The position numbers were made by a program, and so were the translations under genes. Below are positions 56,670 through 64,000 of a stretch of 64,000 bases of DNA, piece after piece (positions within the stretch are counted from its first letter, which is position 1; the number at the start of each line of letters is the position of its first letter). The DNA lies in NCBI GenBank assembly GCA_038380435.1, contig JAWZYU010000011.1, positions 80,101,501-80,165,500 on the forward strand. Direction: 5' to 3'. The notes beneath the pieces were generated by a model that was not told where the DNA came from, ran no database searches, and saw nothing but the letters and a program-made list of their open reading frames with translations. The DNA is from Ryuthela nishihirai. Lineage: Eukaryota; Arthropoda; Arachnida; Araneae; Heptathelidae.

Positions 56670-59600
56670 ACACGCCTAAAACAGAACTAAGAGCTGATTC
56701 TGTGCCATAAACTTTTCAATTTACAGTCAGAATGACAATCTGGTGATTTAGTTGCATCAAGGCATCATATACAATGACATCCTACACCTTAAAAACATTT
56801 TCACTGCATACAATTTTGAAAAAATTGATCTGTGTATCATAATTTTTGTTATAGTGCTGTTTCCCATGTATAACACATATGTGAAGGTTATATGGTGTGA
56901 AATAACTTTTGAATTTACAGTTAGATTCACAACATAATGCTTTATTTTCATCAACTACTATTATTTATTGAGATTCTATGCCAAAAGCATAGTTTAGGTT
57001 GGAATGCTGTTCTGCAGGTCTAAAAGAACAGAGGTAAAAGCTATTCCTGGGCCAATCTTTTCTGAATTTACACTCAGAGTTGATGGTTGATTTCCAAAAA
57101 GGCGTGATATAGAATGACATCTTATACCTTAAAAATATCTTCACAGCATATAATTTTGGAAAAAATCGATTTATAAATTAAAATAGCTGTTTCAGTGCTC
57201 TTTTCCACGCATAACACATACCTAGAGTTATGTGCTGTATGTTTGTGTAATATAACTTTTGAATCTACTGTCAGATTCACAAATCTAATGCAACAATCAA
57301 CTAGTATTATATAATGAGATTCTATGGCTAAGGTATAGTTTAGGTGCATAGAATGTCCAAAATATTGAACTATTTCCAAAAACATCAGTTTGAACGCTGT
57401 TTTGTACGCTTAAAGCAGAGCGAAACGCTGTTCCTGTGTCAACGACTTTCGAACAATGCGTCACATGGAATGACATCCTATACCTTAAAAATATTTTCAA
57501 GCATACAATTTTGAAAAATATCGACTTATGTATGAAAATATATGTTTTAGCACTGTTTTTCACGTATCGCTAGGTAAACGCTGTATGGTGTGTAATAGCT
57601 TTTGAATTTACTGTCAGATTGACAACCTAATGCTTTATATTCATCAACTCGTATTATATGAGATTCCATGGCTGAAGTATAATTTACGTGCATAGAATTT
57701 CGAAAATAGCAAATTTTTCACGAAAATATCAGTTTGAACGCTGTTTTGCACGCCTAAAACAGAGATAAAACTGACCGTGTTGGAACAACTTTTGAATTTA
57801 CACAGAGTGAGAATCTTGTGTTTTATTTCCATCAAGATGTGATATCGACCTTAAAAAATGCTTCACACAACAGAATTTTGAAAAAAAAATCGACTTATCT
57901 ATGAAAAGAGCTGTTTTAGCACTGTTTTACACGGATAACATATAGGTAAAAGTAACGTATTATAATGTCTAATAAATTTTTGAATCTACAGTCAGATTGA
58001 TAACCTAATGCTTTATATTCATGAAGTCCTACTATATATATATATTGAGATTCTATTGTACGATATAGTTTAGGTGCATAGAATTTCGAAAATGTCGAAT
58101 TATGCACGAAAATATCAGTTTGAACGCAGTTTTCCGACGCTTAAAACAGAGCTAAAACATGTAAATGTGCCAACAACGTTTGAATTTAAAAGATTTTCAC
58201 TACATAGGATTTTGAAAAATATCGAATTATGTATGAAAATAATAGTTTTAGCCCTGTTTTCCACGCATAACACGTAGGTAAAAGGTATATGGTGTGTAAT
58301 AAGTTTTCAATTTACACTCGGATTCACAAACTAATGTTTTATTTTCATCAACTCCCATTATATATTGAGATTCTATGGGCGAAGCATAGTTTAGCTGCAT
58401 GGGAATTTCACAAATATCGAATTATTCACGAAAATATCAGTTTGAAATCTGTTTTGCACGCCTAAAACAGAGCTAAAAGCTGATAATGTGCTAATATCTT
58501 TTAAATGTACAGTTAGAGGGACAATCTGATGGTTTATTTCCATACGCCGAGATATCGAATGACATCCTATACCTTAAAAACATCTTCACAGCATATAATT
58601 TTGAAAAATATCGACTGATGTATCAAAATATCTGTATTATCGCTGTTTTTCATGTAGAAGACGTAACTAAAAGCTATATGGTGTGTAATAACTTTTGAAT
58701 CTACAGTGATATTGACAAGCTAATGCTTGTCATATCTTCATCGTCATGTCTTCATCGTCGTAATGTATAATGATGAGATTCTATGGCTAAGGTACAGTTT
58801 AGGTGCATTGAATGTGGCAAATTTGGAATTATTCACGAAATTTTCAGTTTGAACGCTGTTTTGCTCGCCTAAAAGAATGACAGAAGCTATTCCTGTGCTA
58901 ACAACTTTTGAATTTCTAGTAAAAGGATCTGATGGTTTATTTCCATCAAGGGTGATATAGAATGATATCCTATACCTTAAAATCATTTTCATTGCTTAGA
59001 ATTTTGAATAAAATTAATTTATGTATCAAAATAACTGTTTCAGCGCTGTTCTCCATGCATAAGACACTTAAAAGCTATGTGGTGTGTAGTAACTTTTGAA
59101 TTTAAAGTTACATTGACAATATTATGTTTTGTATTCATCAGAATTTCGAAAATATCAAATTATTCACGAAAATATTAGTTTAAACGCTGGTTATCACATC
59201 TAAAACACAGCTAAAAGCTGATCCTGTTCCAACAACATTTGAATATAAACTCAGATTGAGAATCTGGTCTTTTATCTCCAACAAGGTGTGATATAGAAAG
59301 ACTTCCTACACCTTACAATCATTTTAACTGCAGAGAATTTTGAAAAAAATCCATTTATGTACGAAGAAAGCTGTTTCAGCGTAATATTTAGGTAAAAGCT
59401 AATGGTGTGTAATAAGTTGTGAATTTACAGTCACATTGACAATTGCTTTATATTCATCAACTCGTAATATATAATGAGATTCTATAAGTCTAAGGTATAG
59501 TTTAAGTGAATAGAATTTCGAAAATATCAAATTAATCACGAAAATATCAGTTTGAACTCTGTTTTGCACGCCTAAATCAGAGCTAAAAGCTGATCCTGTG

Positions 59601-60640
59601 CCGTAAACTTTTGAATTTACAGTCAGAATGACAATCTGGTAATACAATGACATCATACACCTTAAAATCACTGTATACAATTTTGAAAAAATTGATTTGC
59701 GTATCATAATATTTGTTATAGTGCAGTTTTCCATGCGTAACACATATGTGAAGGTTATATGGTGTGAAATAACTTTTGAATTTGCAGTTAGATTCAGAAC
59801 ATAATGCTTTATTTTCATCAACTCCTATTATTTATTGAGATTCTATGCCTAAAGCATAGTTTAGGTTCATATAAATTCGATATTTGCGAAATTCCGCCGA
59901 TTTTGCGAATATTTTTTCGAAAATATCGATTTATGCACGAAAATATCAGTTTGAATGCTGTTTTGCAGGTCTGAAAGAAAAGAGCTAAACGTTGTTCCTG
60001 TGCAAACCTTTTTTGAATTCACAGTCAGAGTGACAATCAGATGGTTGATGTATATGGTGCGTATGTAAACGTATATGGAGTGTAATAAATTTTCAATTTA
60101 CACTCGGATTCACAAACTAATGTTTTATTTTCTCAACTCCCATTATATATTGAGATTCTATGGGCGAAGTATAGTTTAGCTGCATGGGAATTTCGCATAT
60201 ATTGAATTATTCACGAAAATATCAGCTTGAAATCTGTTTTGCACGCCTAAAACAGAGCTAAAAGCTGATACTGTGCTAATATCTTTTAAATATAGAGTTA
60301 GAGGGACAATCTGATGGTTTATTTCCATCAAGCCGTGATATCGAATGACATCCTATACCTTAAAAACATCTTCACAGCATATAATTTTGAAAAATATCGA
60401 CTGATGTATCAAAATATCTGTATTATCCGCTGTTTTTCATGTAGAAGACGTAACTAAAAGCTATATGGTGTGTAATAACTTTTGAATTTAGAGTCATATT
60501 GACAAACTAATGCTTTATATTCATCAAGTCGTAATGTATAATGAGATTCTATGGCTAAGTTTAGGTGCCATAGAATCTCAATATACATTACGATAATTAC
60601 GTAATGTATAATGAGATTCTAAGGTATAGTTTAAAAAAAA

Positions 60641-60836
60641 TACCCCCTCAAGCAGCTGCTTGCCACAGAGGTCTGACAGGAGCCTGTCAGTTTATATGCC
60701 ACAGTAGGAGATCTGAGAGGATGGCAGGACCTCAGCAGAAAAACGACACACACATCCATAGCCTGAATCCGGGGCTCGAACCCAGGTCCCTTAGATCAGT
60801 AGCCAAGCGTGCTAACCAATCGGCCACGGGACGGCT
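60641..60836 (-). mobile_element. tRNA-derived SINE, copy 3
   Basis: Same family: minus-strand GTGGCCGATTGGTTAGCACG head, GGTTCGAGCCCC box B, CAAGCAGCTGCTTGAGG end. AGGTATAGTTTA at 60622-60633 and 60837-60848 is a perfect 12-bp target duplication. In the sense strand the tail is T-rich, not poly(A). Confidence 0.9.
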
Positions 60837-62636
60837 AGGTATAGTTTAGGTGCATTGAATTTCGAACATATGGAATTATTCACGAAAATTTCAGTTTGAA
60901 CGCTGTTTTGCTCGCCAAAAAGAAAGACAGAAGCTATTCCTGTGCTAACAACTTTTGAATTAACAGTGAAAGGGATAATCTGATGATTTATTTCCATCAA
61001 GGCGTGATATAGAATGACATCCTATACCTTAAACTCATTTTCAATGCAGAGAATTTTGGAAAAAATTAATTTTTGTAACAAAATGGCTGTTTTAGCCGTG
61101 TTTTCCACGCATAACAGTCACTTTGACAATCTAATGTTTTCTATTCATTAACTCGTAATATATAATGAGATTCTATGGCTAAAGTATAATTTAGTTGCCT
61201 GGAACTTCGAAAATAACGAATTTTTAACGAAAATATCAATTTGAACGTTGTTTTGCACGCCTTAAACAGTGGCAAAAACTATTCCTGTGCCAACAACTTT
61301 TGAATTTACAGTCAAACTTTTAATTTATGTCCATCAATATATGATGTAGAATGACCTCCTGATATAGAATGACAGTATACCATAAAATCATTTTCACTGG
61401 ATAAAATTTTGAAAAAAATTAAATTATGTATTAAAATGGCTGCTTTAGCGCTGTTTTTCACGCATAAAAAGGTATGTGGTGTGTAATAAGTTTTGAATTT
61501 ACAGGCACATTGACAATTTAATGCTTTATATTCATGAACTCGCAATATATAATGAGATTCTATGGCTAAAGTACAGTTTAGGTGCAAAAACAATTTGGAA
61601 AATATCGAATTATTCCCAGAAACATCAGCTTGAAGACTGTTTTGCAAGCATAAAACAGAGCTAAAAGCTAATATCTTTTGAATTTACAGTGAGAGGGACA
61701 ATCTGATGGTTCATTTGCATCATGGCATACAATGACATCCTACACGTTAAAATCATTTTTACTGCATGGAATTTTGGAAAAATATTGATTCGTATATCAT
61801 AATAGCTCTTATAGTGCTGTTTCCCCATGCATAAGATATAGGTAAAAACTATGTGGGGGTGTAATAATTTTGAATTACAGTCACATTGACAATCTAATGC
61901 CTTATATACATCAACTCGAAATGTGTAGAATACTGAGGTACAGTTTAGGTGCATAGAATTTCGAAAACATTGAATTATTCACTAAAATATCAGTTTGAAC
62001 GCTCTTTTGCACGCCTAAAACAGAGCTAAAACTTGATCCTGTTCCAACACCTTTTGAAATTACAGTCAGAATGACAATCTGATGGTTTATTTCCATAAAG
62101 GCGTGATATAGAATGACATCCTAAACCTTAAAAATATCTTCACAGCATATAATTTTGAAAAAAACCGATTTCTGTATGATAATAGCTGTTTTAGAGCTGT
62201 TTTGCACGCATAAGAAATAGGTGAAAGGTATATGGAGTGTAATGACTTTTGAATTTACAGTCAGATTGACAATGCCTTATATTCATCAACTAGTATTATA
62301 TAATGAGATTGTATGGATAATGTATAGTTTAGGTGAACAGAATTTAGAAAATTTAGAATTATTGACGAAAATATCAGTTTGAGAGGTGTTTGGCACGTCT
62401 AAAAACAGAGCTAAAATGTGATAGTGTGCCAAAAACGTTTGAAATTACAGTCAGAATGACAATCTGTTGGTTTATTTGTATCAAGGAGTCATATACAATG
62501 ACATCCCACACCTTAAAATCATTTTCATTGCATACAATTTTGAAAAAAATTGATTTGTGCATCATAATATTTGTTATGATACACTAATCACGCAAAAGTA
62601 TTTGTTTTTTCCCCCATGCATAACACATGTATAAAG

Positions 62637-62832
62637 GTGTTCCCCATCGAGTGGTTAGCGCGCTTGGCTACTGATCTACGGGACCTGGGTTCGAGCCCCG
62701 GGTAAGGCATGGATGTTCGTGTTGTTTTCTGCTGAGGCCCTGCCATCCTCTCAAATCTTCTACTGTGGCATATAAACTGACAGGCTCCTGTCAGACCTCT
62801 GTGGCAAGCAGCTGCTTGAGGGGTATTTATTA
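62637..62832 (+). mobile_element. tRNA-derived SINE, copy 4
   Basis: Sense on plus: GAGTGGTTAGCGCGCTTGGC, box B GGTTCGAGCCCC, end CAAGCAGCTGCTTGAGGGG plus a TATTTATTATTT tail. CATGCATAACACATGT(A/G)TAAAG flanks both sides (62615-62636 and 62843-62864), a 22-bp target duplication with one mismatch. Confidence 0.9.
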
Positions 62833-64000
62833 TTTATATTTACATGCATAACACATGTGTAAAGTTAGATTCACAAAATAATGCTTTATTTTGATCATCT
62901 TCTATTATTTATTGAGATTCTATGCCTAAAGGTGCGTATAATTTCGAAAATATCGATTTATGCACGAAAATATCAGTTTGAATGCTGATTTGCAGGTCTA
63001 AAACAGAGGTAAAAGCTATTCCTGGGCCAACCTTTTTTGAATTTACAGTCAGAGTGACAATCTGATGGTTTATTTCCATCAAGGCGTGATATAGAATGAC
63101 ATCCTACACCTTAAAATTATTTTCACTGCATTGAATTTTGATTAAAAAAAAAACGATAATAGCTGTTTTAGCCCTGTTTTGCACGCATAATACATACGTA
63201 AAAGCTATGTGGTGTGTAATAACTTTTGAATAATCTGATGGTTTATTTCCATCAATACTGATATAGAATGACATCCTATACCTTAAATACATCTTCACAG
63301 CATATAATTTTGAAAAATATCGAGTTATGTACGAAAATAACTGTTTTAGCGCTGTTTGCCACGCATAAGACATACGTAACAGCTATGTGGTGTGTAATGA
63401 CTTTTGAAGTTACAGTCACATTGACAATCCAATGTTTAATATTCATCAACTCCTAATACATAATGACATTCTATGGCTAAAGTATAATTTCGGTGAATAG
63501 AATGCCGAAAATATAGAGTTATTCTCGAAAATATCAGATTGAATGCTGATTTGCACGCCTAAACAGAGGAAAAAGCTATTTCTGTGCCAACAACTTTTGA
63601 ATTTAGAGTAAAACGGACAATCTGATGGTTTATTTCCATCAAGACATGATATGGAATTACATTCTATACCTTAAAAACATCTAAACAACATAGAATTATC
63701 AAAATGGATAGATTTTTTTAGAAAAATATCTGTTTTGAGCTGTTTTTCACTCATAAGACATAAGCAAATAATAACTTTCTAATTTGCACTCGGATTCACA
63801 AACCTAATCTTTTATATTCGTAAACAAATTATATAATGAGATTCCATCTCTAAAGCATAATTTAAGTGAATGGAATTTCGAAATAAAAATGCCAACCACT
63901 TTTGAATTTACAGTCAGAGGGTCAATCTGACGGCTTATTTCCATCAAGTCGTCATATAGAATGACATCCTATACCTTAAAATTATTTTCAGTCCATAGAA

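Larger units (their letters stand above)
55314..64000 (-). repeat. Satellite, dimeric (~390-bp) type, reverse sense, to window end
   Basis: Same A/B dimer. The left join with LINE copy D is at GCACGCTTAAAACAG. Three SINEs interrupt it. 55849-60045 is a duplicate of 31853-36250; part of it (about 58290-58790) is copied again at about 60060-60590. Confidence 0.93.

Overview
The window is AT-rich, repeat-dominated animal nuclear DNA in which I recognise no intact host gene. A decayed nuclear copy of mitochondrial DNA (about 785-6798) points to an arthropod. It keeps the order 16S - tRNA-Leu(UAG) - tRNA-Leu(UAA) - ND1 and tRNA-Thr/tRNA-Pro between ND4L and ND6. That is the ancestral arthropod order (horseshoe crabs, many other chelicerates, myriapods), not the insect/crustacean one, so a chelicerate or myriapod is the best guess (inference).

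Layout: 1-775, end of a LINE; 785-6798, mitochondrial insert (16S, ND1, cytb, ND6, ND4L, ND4, ND5 and six or seven tRNAs) carrying two later insertions inside ND4; 6799-8601, RTE-like LINE copy A; 8787-13108, a foldback-type element with roughly 0.75-kb inverted ends around about 80 copies of a 36-bp repeat rich in CRE-like GACGTCA boxes; 13145-13445, a tRNA-Met-like SINE; 13500-14726, the same 36-bp repeat inverted; 14730-16650 and 38016-39540, two arms of a very large inverted repeat enclosing about 21 kb of satellite and retroelements; 39541-43800, low-repeat DNA with three perfect long hairpins and an unrecognised 147-aa ORF; 43803-44425, a third piece of the arm family with a nested palindrome; 44426-64000, mostly satellite, interrupted by RTE copy D.

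The satellite fills more than half of the window. It has a monomer of about 195 bp, present as simple monomers (about 19-29 kb) and as an A/B dimer of about 390 bp (about 16.7-18, 31.9-38 and 44.4-64 kb), and it switches orientation many times. RTE-like LINE copies (A-D) and tRNA-derived SINE copies (32.5, 56.5, 60.6, 62.6 kb) are inserted in it. The SINE and the LINE share the last 11 bases before their tails, suggesting that the LINE machinery moves the SINE. A block of about 4.4 kb, SINE included, is duplicated about 24 kb apart. All LINE copies are frameshifted or truncated, so the region reads as pericentromeric-type or otherwise heterochromatic sequence.
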